A stretch of 64,000 nucleotides of DNA from positions 4,402,001 through 4,466,000 of the forward strand of contig CM061109.1 in the NCBI GenBank assembly GCA_030770545.1. Direction: 5' to 3'. The notes under the pieces are model-generated. The model had not been told where the DNA came from. It made no database searches and worked only from the letters and a program-made list of their open reading frames with translations. The stretch comes from Macropodus opercularis (Eukaryota; Chordata; Actinopteri; Anabantiformes; Osphronemidae). The translations under genes were made by a program, and so were the position numbers. Each line of letters opens with the position of its first letter. Within the stretch, counting starts at the first letter, position 1. Below, piece after piece: positions 1 to 9,859 of this stretch.

Positions 1-592
1 CAGACTGTGTTTCAGTTGCACATGTGTCCTTCCACAGAACTCTGGTAGATAATTAATAAGCATGTAAACGTTCAAAATTCAATCCTTAGTTTATGTGTTA
101 AATGAACTGTATATCTTTTTTGCCTTTATTTCATAACTTATGTCTGAATGTGTTACAAGTTAGCAACGTGCTCTGGTTTGTACTTGGGGCTATGGTAGAA
201 ACATTATCTGTAGTCCCAACAGCTGTGCAGCATGCAAGCAAGTGTTGCACACAGCTTGGTAACGCAGAGACAAAAGAAGATGTTCAGTCAAAAAAAAGGG
301 TAAAATGTCAACAAAACCCACTCCCTGTTAAAGCTGCTGTCAGGATGTGAGCGCCATCATTTATACTGATGAGGTGAAAACGTATTATGGACGTGTGTGC
401 CACATTATTACAGTGTTTTTTGTGCAGTAGACAAGACGGAAAAACATGCTCAGACAGATGAAGATATTTTAAGCACCTATCGATACTGATTGTTGCTGAT
501 ACTTACTACTTACTTACTTACAGCTTATTAATCTGTAAAGATGTGGTATCTATCTGTTGTTAATAAGTTTTTGTTTTTCCCCTCAATTCCAG

Positions 593-669
593 GTGACACA
601 CAAGCAGACTCCTGCGGTGGCAGTTGAGAGTGAGATGCCCCCTGCTTCCAGTAAGATGTTAATAATCAG
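593..669 (+). other. Candidate 77-bp internal coding exon, copy A
   Basis: A pyrimidine-rich acceptor (TTTTTCCCCTCAATTCCAG) precedes 593 and a donor (ATCAG|GTAAAG) follows 669; a second possible donor (CCA|GTAAGA) lies at 650/651. The frame starting GTG ACA CAC is open throughout and reads VTHKQTPAVAVESEMPPA and onward. The same exon with the same splice signals exists at 58,197-58,273, and in reverse orientation near 20,053-20,130, where the frame is also open despite many substitutions. It could be the second exon of the gene whose promoter is proposed at 57,125-57,422. No protein family is recognised. The conserved splice signals could simply reflect shared ancestry. Confidence 0.35.
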
Positions 670-2952
670 GTAAAGAAGTAGGGCCATCACTGTGGTCACA
701 AATCATGGTTGTTGCTCTGTACTGTGTGTAGTTTCAATATAATAATAATAGGAAGCTGAACACACTACTTATAGTGGCAGCACTTCAAAACGTGATCAGT
801 TTTCATTGCAGTATCTTTGCGTCTCCACAACGTTTTAGTTTTTTTTCCGCAAAAAGCTCTGAATTGTTATCTGAAAAACAGCGTTTTTGTCTTACAACTA
901 TCTGCCGTTCACTGCAAAGTTATAATGGCCGTGTCTTGTGTTTGATGTTGAAAGGCTTTAAAGACAGCAGGCATCTCCCAAAATATCTACACACACACTT
1001 TTATCACGTCTGCTGTGATATAAATATCTCCACATATTTCTGTGGCCGCGATGTAATTAATATATGATACTTTGCACTTTTAAAAATGTGCATATAACTA
1101 TTCTGTTGTCACAATTTCTGCCGGTAAGTGAACTTCACTATAATGTTTGTCTCTTGTAGAGAATTTCTGTATGAAGCCTTCTCTATGGTAAATAATCCAA
1201 CAGTGTTGTTTAGATACAGTGAGTGAAAACAGGGAACGTTTGATCACATCGCTTCCCACAGCAGGTGTATTCATATGTTAATGTTCACTCCTCACCTTGG
1301 CTTCAGCCGCCAAGCGTTGAAAGGCTGCTGAGAAGCCGCCACGTTTTACAGGAGCCTTCCTGGTTTGTAAACTGCAGCATCGTCAGAAAAACGCACAGTT
1401 AAAGCTCCTCATTCAAGCTGCACCGTCATTGTTACCATTGTATCAATTGTTCACCCAAATTATAGCGAAGGCTGACTGGCGGCTCAATGACTGATCGCCT
1501 TATTCTGACTGTGATGACTTTGCGCTTCCTCCAGTAAAAATCAACAATAAATAATGAAGGGTCTAAAGGTTTTCAGCTGAACTTTCAGTCCTTTGCTGCT
1601 GCAGCCAAGGTGAGAATTCTCGTTTCCATCTGACTGCAACGATCTTAACGTGGGGGAGGGGACGTCTTTGCCTTTAGCTGGATGTCGGTGGAGATTCTCA
1701 GTCATCCAGCTGAGGTTGTCTGAAAGTTGATTCATACATGTGTGTTTTTTACACGTATTTAAAGTGGATGGTTGTGTGGAGTTTATTTATTTAAGGTGTC
1801 TGTATGTAACCAACAAACTGAATGAATGACGACATTAACATCGATAAATTCGTCCCCAGATCCTGAGCTAAACAACAGTGCGTATTTCTTGTCTAGTGTG
1901 TCCCAACACCGTGTTTTGTCAAAGAGTGAATCGTCTGAAGCGTCTTTTAATTCATACATTTTGTGTATTGGTCTCCGCTGGACTCATCACGTCCTGTCAG
2001 CTTGTGGGCGCTGGTGGCAGCAGCTCACTTCAGTTCACAAAGCGCAGAAGACAAGGTAAACAAAACAGTTATGTCAAGCATTATATCTTTCAAGTTCGCG
2101 TCCATATGTCTGTTATGAGTTGATTAAAAGGAGATTTTAGAAATTAAAATCAGGCAGAAACTCGGGTCGCCAAAACGGGAACCGCTGAACTACACAAGAC
2201 ACCGCCAGGGTGGCTTCACAGGTGTTCTTGTCTGAATGGATGTAGCCGCCATTGAATGAGATTTTCTTGTATAAATTTCCATTTTAGTGAACCTTACTCT
2301 TTTATTGAGTTGGGAGTTTATATTATAACGTCTGAGAACTATATAAATAAAGAATTCACAGAAATCCTCGGTACAGTACTGTGTGGTTGTAGGACTAGCC
2401 ATGACCGGCTATAAGTGTCAGCCCATCGCCACCTACAGGTCATTTAGACGTAACACACGCTGTGCCTCGGCAAAAATGCAGTGGAAACGTGGCAGAAATG
2501 ACAAACCAACGCGGTGGAATACGACACTTTTAACAGCTACCACTGTATTTCGTACAGATTTGAGTCAGGGTTTTGTGTGGAACTGTGTTTAATTTGTGGT
2601 TGAAGCCATGGTTAACCTGATGAACATGTTGGTTCTCTTTCGCTCATGGGGCCCTTGCAGGGAGTGAACTGTAGCTCATACGTTTAGGATACTACTTTGT
2701 GCCCTGGATTTCATTTTTACATCATTGGTGTAACACCTGTTGTTATCAAACCTTAAGTTCTTCTTATTATAATTGTGCATTTCTTCATCTGTTGTACATT
2801 CAAAGTATTGTTTTAAATGTGATCCATGGCACCAATTGATATGTTGCTGTGATACTTACTGTTATCCCTAGAAAAGGCCACGTCATCTTGTCAGTTTTAA
2901 TGTAGTTGCTTTTTCAGGGATCATTTTCATCCAGTAATAGTTTTAAATTCTA
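670..2952. other. Low-information stretch of copy A; no recognised gene
   Basis: No protein domain is recognised here. An ATG-initiated 77-codon frame (1,826-2,059, plus strand) ends inside a possible splice donor (GACAAG|GTAAAC) and is kept in copy B (59,430-59,663). It may be a gene exon or chance. A short stretch at 1,690-1,735 (reverse) reappears in the inverted paralogue near 20,640. The rest reads like intron or intergenic DNA. The segment 2,700-2,890 is also present, inverted, at 19,839-19,990. Confidence 0.4.
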
Positions 2953-4241
2953 TTAACACTAGAAGTCCCAGAGAGCAGCCATTTGGCTTTTCTACCTATA
3001 AAACCCGCAGGACAGCCGATGGGCTGGAAGTCTTTAGGCTAATATCCTTAATCAGCTGTGAACAGTTGCTTTTGTTATGTAAACAATGTGGGGCCATGCT
3101 GAACCACTTCAAGGAAACTTGTGTTTCACTTCATCTTAGGGAGAAATCAACACATGTTTTTTTCCTTTGTTGCTGAGATTTATTGATAAAGATAGTACAA
3201 AATAAAAAAAAGAAACCAACCATTTGTACACATATTTACAAATAATATTAAAAAGTGAGTGAGTACATTCCAGCAATCACTCACAATCCTGGCACTGCCA
3301 TTGTATCTCCCGTCTGCATTTACCACATGTGTATCTGTAGTAGTGAACACATCGCACAGTGGCATGATTGTTCTTGCCTTGGTGTTTGACCTGACACATG
3401 GCTCTTTTTCCAGGGCTAGGTGTGGAGGGTTGTGTCCGAAGCAATTGTTCTTTTCTTGCCTTCTTCGCACACATATGAGAGTTAGCCAACTCTCTTGCAA
3501 GCTCCACCAGGAAGTCCACCCGTCTTTCCTGCATTCAGGTGCCTGCTTGATACAGCACATGTGCATTCAGTGCTGTCATGTCAATCATGTTATAGAACAC
3601 GGCAACTGGCCAGCGCCGTGTCCCTGTGCGGACAGTGTACTCCCGCACCATCTGGTCCATCACATCCACGCCGCACTTTGTGGTGTTGTAAAGAGTGACA
3701 GTGTTTGGCTTCCTTTTGGTGGTATTATCAGTCTGAATCACGCTGTGCATGCTGCTAAGAATGTAGACGGTCTTCTTCCGTTTGGGTGCATACGCCGTCA
3801 GTGTAGCAGCAGTGGTTGAAAACACCTAATAAATAAGATAAATAGTTGTTTTCATAGCACTTTTACACACAATGACAAACTTGGCGGTGGTGATTCTAAA
3901 AATTAGAAACACTTAAACATAGAACCACAAAAGACGTGCAACATACCTGAGTGGTGAATTCATTGCGATCTGTGTGTCTAGCGGATTGAGGGATTTCCCG
4001 GCGAATCTTGTTGACTGTGCCGAGGATGGTGGTTTTCCGGCTAAGAAGTTTATGCGCAAGTGACAGCGATGTGAAGAAAATTGTCCGTGGTAACCACTGG
4101 GACGACTAGGGTCCTTGCCAAGATATGGGAGGACATTACAAATGTACTTGGATTTTAGGTCGCAAGCCACCCAAAACTTGATCCCAGGTTTGGTCAGGTT
4201 TTGTTGCAATATACTGCAAGTTCATCAACGGTGATATGTAG

Positions 4242-4245
4242 ACCA
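4242..4245. repeat. ACCA target-site duplication, 3' side of L2 #1
   Basis: Copy B reads TAGACCAGGGTTG uninterrupted. In copy A, TAGACCA precedes the L2 and ACCAGGGTTG follows it. A 4-bp duplication (partner at 8,186-8,189) or microhomology explains both junctions. Confidence 0.75.
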
Positions 4246-4812
4246 ATTTTTTCAATTTCAATTCAACTTTATTTATATAGCGCCAATTCACAACATCAGT
4301 TATCTCAGGGCACTTTACAAGTAAGGTTTTAAGACCTTACACAACTAAACCCAACAATTCCCACATAGAGCAAGCTTTTAATTGTAGCCAATCGATAAAT
4401 TGTACAGTTAAATAGCGACAGCGGAGAGGAAAAACTCCCTCTCTAACGAGGAAGAAACCTCCAGCAGACCCAGGCTCAGTGTGGGCGGCCATCTGCCTTG
4501 ACCGGTTGGGGTGAGGGGATAGAGAAGAGAGAAAAGGACACAACCACAGCAAAAAAACAAGCAGCAACAGAACACAGGCAGGATGGTTGGACCAGCAACT
4601 GAACACTGGAGACACACGACTCTGAGTCTGATGATACCTGTAGATGAGGATAGAGAGAGACAGAAGGGGAGAAGCACAACTAGGAGAGAAAAGGGACAAA
4701 GTTAGTCACATGTGGAAATGGAGGCATGTTAGTGGATAGAAGAAAAAGAGAAAAAAGAGCTCAGTCAATAAAGGACGTCCCCCAGCAGTCTAAGTCTATA
4801 GCAGCTTAACTA

Positions 4813-4844
4813 AGAGATGGTTCAGGGTGACCAGAACCATCTCT
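4813..4844 (-). other. Stem-loop at the ORF2 stop of L2 #1
   Basis: On the element's strand AGAGATGGTTC and GAACCATCTCT form a perfect 11-bp stem around a 10-base loop. It starts within the last base pairs of the ORF2 stop codon (TAG, 4,845-4,843). The identical structure is present in L2 #2 (22,077-22,108). It may help 3' UTR folding or termination; no function is proven. Confidence 0.6.
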
Positions 4845-7800
4845 AACTATACGCTTTGTCAAAAAGAAAGGTTTTAAGCCTAGTTTTAAAACTAGAGAGG
4901 GTGTCTGCTTCTCGAACCTGGACTGGAAGCTGGTTCCATAGGAGAGGAGCTTGGTAGCTAAATGCTCTGCCTCCTGTTCTACATTTAGAAACTCTAGGAA
5001 CCACAAGCAGACCAGCGCTCTGAGAACGAAGCGTTCTGTTGGGAGCATAAGGAGCCATGAGGTCTTTAAGATAAGATGGAGCTTTATTATGAAGAGCTTT
5101 GTAGGTGAGGAGAAGAATTTTGAATTCTATCCTAGTTTTGACAGGGAGCCAATGCAGAGAAGCTAATGTAGGAGAAATGTGATCTCTCTTCCTAAGTCCA
5201 GTCAGAACTCTGGCTGCAGCATTTTGAATTAATTGGAGGATTTTCAAAGAGTTATTGGGACAACCTATGAGTAGCGAGTTACAGTAGTCAAGCCTAGAGG
5301 TAACAAATGCATGGACTAATTTTTCAGCATCACTTTGTGAGAGGATGCTCCTAATTTTAGCAATATGCCTCAGGTGGAAGTAGGCGGTTCTAGAGATTTC
5401 TTTAATAAATGGTGTAAAGGACAGATCTTGGTCAACAATGACACCAAGGTTCCTCACAGTAGAACTTGAAGCTAACGTTATGTCATCCAGAGTAACAATC
5501 TGATTCAATAAAGAGTCTCTCTGGTTTTTAGCACCAATTATAATAACCTCAGTTTTATCTGAATTCAGTTGGAGAAAGTTATGGGACATCCAGGATTTGA
5601 TATCATTTAAACAAGTTTGAAGTTTGACTAATTGGTTTGTTTCCTCTGGTTTCATGGACAAATATAACTGAGTATCATCTGCATAGCAGTGGAAATTTAT
5701 AGAATGTTTTCTAATAATATTACCAAGGGGAGACATGTAAAGACTGAAAAGTATTGGACCAAGCACAGAACCCTGTGGAACTCCAAAGCTAATTCCTGTG
5801 CGGATGGAAGATTGATCATGAACATGGACGAATTGGAATCTGTTCAACAGATAAGACTTAAACCATCCCAGTGCTTTTCCTTTAATCCCAATGCTATGTT
5901 CCAGTCTCTGCAATAGAATCTTGTGATCTATCGTATCAAATGCTGCACTAAGATCTAACAGGACAAGTACAGAAACTAGACCATTGTCTGAAGCTGTGAG
6001 AAGATCATTAGTGACTCTAATCAGAGCTGTTTCTGTGCTATGATGTAATCTGAATCCTGACTGGAAATCTTCATACAGGTCATTTCTACGCAAGTGGTCA
6101 CATAATTGTTTAGCTACGGTTTTTTCAAGAACTTTAGAAATAAAGGGCAGATTGGATATAGGCCTATAATTTGCAAGTTCTCTAGGGTCAAGAGTAGGTT
6201 TTTTCAATAAAGGTTTGACCACAGCAACTTTAAAAGCCTGTGGTACGTGGCCTGTAACCAGCGATTGGTTGATTTGATTTAATATGGACGTGCTGATTAA
6301 TGGAAGAATTTCTTTGAGTAATCTGGTTGGGATTGGGTCTAAGAGACAAGTAGTTGATTTAGCAGAGTTAATTATTGAAGTTAACTTAGTGTGATCTATG
6401 GGGGAAAAACAGTTTAAGTAAGACATAGGTCTAACCAGCAGATCTAAGGCTGTTGGATCTGCAGATCGGTTTATGACTTTTGTTGACAGATTCTGATAAA
6501 TCTTTTCTCTAATGGTTATGATTTTATTGGTAAAGAAATTCATAAAGTCGTTGCTGCTGAGATTTAAAGGGACACTAGGCTCAACACAACTATGACTCTT
6601 AGTCAGCCTGGCTACAGTGCTGAAAAGAAACCTGGGGTTGTTTTTATTTTCCTCAATTAATGATGAATAGTATGTGGTTCTAGCAACCCGAAGTGCTTTT
6701 TTATATAGTATTAAACTGTTTTTCCATGCTAGACAGGATTCACCTAATTTGTTGGAACGCCACAATCTTTCTAGTTTTCGAGTCCTCTGCTTAAGGCTGC
6801 GGATCTCTGAGTTATACCATGGAGCCAACCTCCTCTGATTCACTGGCTTCTTCTTCAGAGGAGCAACAGTGTCTAAAATTGTACGCAGTGAAGCTGCAGC
6901 ATCATCAACAAGACAATCTACCTGCTCATGATTCAGATGACTGCTCTCCTCTGTGTAGCTACAAGGGAATGAGACAAAAGATGATGGAATCATCTCCTTA
7001 AATCTAATAACAGCATCATCAGATAAACATCTGCTGTAATAGAACTTATTTCCAACTGTTGTCAGGTCTGTTATGGTAAATTCAAATTTTATTAAGAAAT
7101 GGTCAGATAACAGAGGGTTTTGAGGCAGAACTTTTAAATGATCAATCTCAACCCCATAAGTCAGGACAAGATCGAGAGTATGATTAAGACAGTGAGTGGG
7201 TTCATTCACATGCTGACTAAAACCAATAGAATCCAGTAGTGAATTAAATGCAATGTTGAGACAGTTACTGTCAACATCTACATGAATGTTAAAGTCGCCC
7301 ACTACAATCACTTTATCTGTGCTGAGAACTAAGTTAGATAAAAACTCTGAGAATTCAGTTAAGAACTCTGAATATGGACCAGGAGGACGGTAGACAACAC
7401 AGAACACAACTGGTTTCTGGGTTTTACAGTCTGAGTGAGAAAGGCTCAGAGTGAGGCTCTCAAAAGAATTATAGTTATGTTTAGGGCTAGGAATAATTAA
7501 TAAATCTGAGTTATATATTGCTGCTACTCCTCCACCTCTACCTGAACTTCTAGGAATATGATGGTTGATGTGACTGGTTGGAGTTGACTCATTCAGACAA
7601 ACGTATTCATCCTGCTGCAGCCAGGTTTCAGTGAGACTAAATAAATCTATGTGATGGTCACTTATCAAGTCATTTATTAACAGAGATTTAGAAGAGAGAG
7701 ATCTGATATTTAATAGACCACATTTAATTCTTTTATTGTTACTTTGTTCTGTAAGAGGAGCTGTCTTGATGTTTATTAGATTCCTGTGAATCACTCCTCT

Positions 7801-7941
7801 TTTATTTATTTGTGATTTATATAATTTAGGTGGTCGGGGAGCAGACACAGTCTCGATGGGAGTGTTACAGCTACGAGCAGGTGGCGGCTGAGAGTCTGCA
7901 GAGAGGCGTGTAAGACTGCGACTCTGCGTCCTGGGCTCCAC
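4843..7941 (-). CDS. L2 ORF2: AP-type endonuclease plus reverse transcriptase
   Basis: The intact frame of about 1,032 codons encodes the LINE replication enzyme, which nicks target DNA and reverse transcribes the element RNA from the nick. Residues 76-290 are the exonuclease-endonuclease-phosphatase fold: N79 (LLNIRS), E105 (LTETWL), Y184 (VYRPPG), D216/N218 (GDFNIH), and the SDH triplet at 279-281. Reverse transcriptase motifs are LLDLSAAFDTIDH (661-673), GVPQGSVLGPILF (720-732) and YADDTQLYL (753-761), with catalytic D663, D755 and D756. The first codon of this interval is GTG, not ATG. The frame actually runs back to the ORF1 TGA at 7,950-7,948, and the first in-frame ATG is near residue 317, after the endonuclease. 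So translation probably depends on ORF1 through readthrough or reinitiation, or the TGA is a mutation. Confidence 0.95.
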   Translation of the reverse strand: MEPRTQSRSLTRLSADSQPPPARSCNTPIETVSAPRPPKLYKSQINKRGVIHRNLINIKTAPLTEQSNNKRIKCGLLNIRSLSSKSLLINDLISDHHIDLFSLTETWLQQDEYVCLNESTPTSHINHHIPRSSGRGGGVAAIYNSDLLIIPSPKHNYNSFESLTLSLSHSDCKTQKPVVFCVVYRPPGPYSEFLTEFSEFLSNLVLSTDKVIVVGDFNIHVDVDSNCLNIAFNSLLDSIGFSQHVNEPTHCLNHTLDLVLTYGVEIDHLKVLPQNPLLSDHFLIKFEFTITDLTTVGNKFYYSRCLSDDAVIRFKEMIPSSFVSFPCSYTEESSHLNHEQVDCLVDDAAASLRTILDTVAPLKKKPVNQRRLAPWYNSEIRSLKQRTRKLERLWRSNKLGESCLAWKNSLILYKKALRVARTTYYSSLIEENKNNPRFLFSTVARLTKSHSCVEPSVPLNLSSNDFMNFFTNKIITIREKIYQNLSTKVINRSADPTALDLLVRPMSYLNCFSPIDHTKLTSIINSAKSTTCLLDPIPTRLLKEILPLISTSILNQINQSLVTGHVPQAFKVAVVKPLLKKPTLDPRELANYRPISNLPFISKVLEKTVAKQLCDHLRRNDLYEDFQSGFRLHHSTETALIRVTNDLLTASDNGLVSVLVLLDLSAAFDTIDHKILLQRLEHSIGIKGKALGWFKSYLLNRFQFVHVHDQSSIRTGISFGVPQGSVLGPILFSLYMSPLGNIIRKHSINFHCYADDTQLYLSMKPEETNQLVKLQTCLNDIKSWMSHNFLQLNSDKTEVIIIGAKNQRDSLLNQIVTLDDITLASSSTVRNLGVIVDQDLSFTPFIKEISRTAYFHLRHIAKIRSILSQSDAEKLVHAFVTSRLDYCNSLLIGCPNNSLKILQLIQNAAARVLTGLRKRDHISPTLASLHWLPVKTRIEFKILLLTYKALHNKAPSYLKDLMAPYAPNRTLRSQSAGLLVVPRVSKCRTGGRAFSYQAPLLWNQLPVQVREADTLSSFKTRLKTFLFDKAYS

Positions 7942-7947
7942 TCTGGG

Positions 7948-8185
7948 TCATGGTTTAGGGAGTCTAATCAACTTGGCCATGTTACTAGAGAGCAGAGATG
8001 CTCCATCCAAGGTGGGATGGACGCCGTCTCTTCTAATCAGCCCAGGTTTTCCCCAAAAACTGCTCCAATTGTCTACAAAGCCCACATCGTTTGCTGGACA
8101 CCACCTAGACAGCCAGCGGCGAAGCGACGACAGGCGGCTAAACATGTCGTCGCTGGTCACATTGGGGAGGGGTCCAGAGAAAACT
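7948..8185 (-). pseudogene. L2 ORF1, C-terminal end only (esterase-like)
   Basis: About 77 codons before the TGA at 7,950-7,948 read as the end of the SGNH/esterase-type ORF1 found in fish CR1/L2 elements. FSGPLPNV, FVDNWSSFW and DGVHPT are visible; the last contains the D..H pair of the catalytic triad. The N-terminal part, including the nucleophile block, is missing because reverse transcription stopped at 8,185. The codons upstream of 8,186 belong to the piggyBac pseudogene. The TGA is followed in the same frame by ORF2. Confidence 0.8.
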
Positions 8186-8790
8186 ACCAGGGTTGTTGGA
8201 TGTGATGCAATTGGTGACAAATGCTCCCCACACACTGGAAATGGCAGCAAACTTATCAGTCTTTGTTCGATCACCCTGGGTGGACCTGTCATCAAAGCGT
8301 AGGTGTCGCATGATGTCTTGGAAGCGGTTTTGCGGCATTGTTCCAATGATATTTGGGTTTCCCAGGTTTGCTAACCAGCAGTCACGTAGTGATGGAACCT
8401 TGGTAAGCCCCCGCAAGATGACAATTGCAATAAATGCCATTAGTTCAGGGAGGGCCATGAACCAATGAACATGCTCCGTTTCCTGTGCATGTTGAATAGT
8501 CCATTCTTGAATGCTATGAAGCATGTCAAGAGTGATGAAACACAGGAAGCTCTGAAGGCGACTCGAGATACTTTTCCTTAGCCGGTCAATCAAGTTCTCT
8601 GCTTTTAGCAGCAATCCCTCCCCCACACATACAAACAAGCCACCAGCAACCATTCACACACACACCCCCAACCCCCCTGCAGATTGCTCAGGTAATGACC
8701 ATATTTACACATGAATTGATGCTAATGGTAGCCAAAAGACTAGCCACTTAGCATCCACTTGGCTAAAGGAGGGTTACAAATCTCTGGGAC

Positions 8791-8977
8791 TTTTCCTCTA
8801 CACTGTTGCTATTAAAATGTACAATTTATTGATTGGCTACAATTAAAAGCTTGTTCTATGTGGGATTTGTTGGGTCTAGTTGTGTAAGGTCTCAAATCTT
8901 ACTTGTAAAGTGCCTTGAGATAACTGATGTAGTGGATTGGTGCTATATAAATAAAGTTGATTTGAATTGAATTGAAA
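8791..8977 (+). mobile_element. L2 3'-end fragment, copy A
   Basis: The sequence from TTTTCCTCTACACTG to the GAATTGAATTGAA tail matches the last ~190 bases of L2 (compare 22,490-22,668). It abuts the damaged end of the piggyBac with no target duplication. The inverted paralogue (24,487-25,045) retains a longer version, so the fragment was shortened here by a deletion that also removed the piggyBac tip. Also present in copy B at 62,432-62,618. Confidence 0.85.
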
Positions 8978-9564
8978 ACTTAATCTATTTTTATTTCACT
9001 TTTTATCCTTTATCCTTTCCTCTACATGATCCTGGATGAGAATCCTCTGTGTCCCGATCAGTCCTGCGCCTGGACTGTTACTGCAGCTTTAACCTGAGAG
9101 CAGATAGCTGAGAAAAGATAGATAACAAAAACACCACATTCAGTCTGGAACAGCTGAACCTGTCACCAATAACAACCAGCTCCTCCTTTGCTTGGGTTTA
9201 AGATTGAGCTAAGATGGTAAATTATTATTACATTATATAACATCAACGAAAAACATCAGACATTTCTCATGGTCAGTCTGTCAAACCTTGTTTCAGTCAG
9301 TCAGTCGGGTCTTTATGTCATGAGCTCAGGTTTTATTGTGTACGTGAGCTGGGAGGGAGACCTCCTGCTCAGAATGAACTGCAGTTTGGCTACTCGTCCT
9401 GCTGAAGGAATCAGCAGTGTCGCTTAGGGGGCCCCCTCCTCCATGATGGTAGACGCTGGTTCCATGTGTTCACTTAAGTGTAAACTAATGATCTGATTTT
9501 CATGGGATCTCTTATCAATTAGTTACCATTAGTCACTAAAGCAAAGCTTCATGCAATGTTAAAC

Positions 9565-9607
<43 letters not shown>

Positions 9608-9830
9608 CTGTCACACACACTTTCATAGCACTACCTTATTTGTGTTTTATTGTAACTTCCTGATCTGATATGGTATCTGCTCACTAGACAAAATATTTTC
9701 CCAGGCTTCTCGCAGTCACGGTCACTATTTTCCATTTTTCATCATTCTATGTAATACTGTTATCTTTAACACAGTCACTCTGCCACCTCTGTTGTTGCTG
9801 ATAACCTTGCTGAACACTCAGTAGCTGGGT
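8978..9830. other. Noncoding stretch of copy A
   Basis: No gene is recognised. It contains segments also found inverted at 24,128-24,480, the (CA)18 microsatellite at 9,568-9,603, and an AGGGGGCCCCCT palindrome near 9,426. Confidence 0.5.
9568..9603. repeat. (CA)18 microsatellite
   Basis: An uninterrupted CA dinucleotide run. The paralogous run in copy B (63,229-63,266) has 19 units, and the inverted paralogue has a shorter GT run near 24,110. Confidence 0.95.
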
Positions 9831-9859
9831 TTGTTGACAGTTTCAGTGGTTCATATGTT

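Larger units (their letters stand above)
4246..8185 (-). mobile_element. L2-clade LINE #1, nearly full length, 3,940 bp
   Basis: Its boundaries are set exactly by the empty site in copy B (61,83x). The 3' end is at 4,246, with TTGAA-type repeats and the GCGCTATATAAATAAAG tail typical of fish L2. The 5' end at 8,185 lies inside ORF1. A 4-bp ACCA (4,242-4,245 and 8,186-8,189) is the only target duplication possible. The element carries the C-terminal end of an esterase-type ORF1, then an open ORF2 (endonuclease plus reverse transcriptase), then a ~0.6-kb 3' UTR. It is inserted into the piggyBac pseudogene in the same orientation. ORF2 has no stop, which together with the empty site in B points to a young insertion. 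Confidence 0.95.
3277..8653 (-). pseudogene. piggyBac transposase pseudogene, copy A (interrupted by L2)
   Basis: The frame starts at an ATG (8,653). The N-terminal part (8,653-8,190) has the family's typical stretch around LPELMAFIAIVILRG and RFQDIMRHLRFDD. It is cut by the L2 a few codons before the first catalytic motif (HITVDE), which resumes at about 4,236. TTDNF (4,077-4,094) and DVMDQM (3,649-3,666) carry the other two catalytic aspartates. The C-terminus (3,277 upward) is Cys/His-rich, as in the piggyBac C-terminal zinc-binding domain. A 121-bp intron (3,826-3,946, GTATGT...TTATTAG) is visible. Lesions: internal deletions after HITVDE and before TTDNF, frameshifts, an in-frame TGA at 3,535-3,537, and the L2. 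It cannot make an active enzyme. Confidence 0.9.
2957..8792 (-). mobile_element. piggyBac-type DNA transposon relic, copy A (split by an L2)
   Basis: A TTAA (2,953-2,956) is followed by CACTAGAAGTCCCAGAGA, a plausible terminal inverted repeat. Its partner at the other end (TCTCTGGGACTT, 8,781-8,792) lacks the outermost bases and the second TTAA, and runs straight into an L2 3' fragment. Between the ends lies a degenerate minus-strand piggyBac transposase. Without the nested L2 the element is about 1.9 kb, a normal size for the family. Because copy B has the same lesions, the element was dead before the segmental duplication. Confidence 0.85.

Noticed and set aside
774..1067. 97-codon plus-strand frame in copy A
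   Set aside because: Non-ATG start, low complexity, and shortened by a frame change in copy B; no motif.
3259..3819. 186-codon plus-strand frame (and its copy at 60,845-61,405)
   Set aside because: It is antisense to the piggyBac transposase, whose motifs explain the open frame.
4337..4699. Leucine/serine-rich frames in the L2 3' UTR, also at 22,222-22,585 and 24,619-24,978
   Set aside because: They follow the ORF2 stop, overlap each other in several frames and reflect C/T-rich UTR composition.
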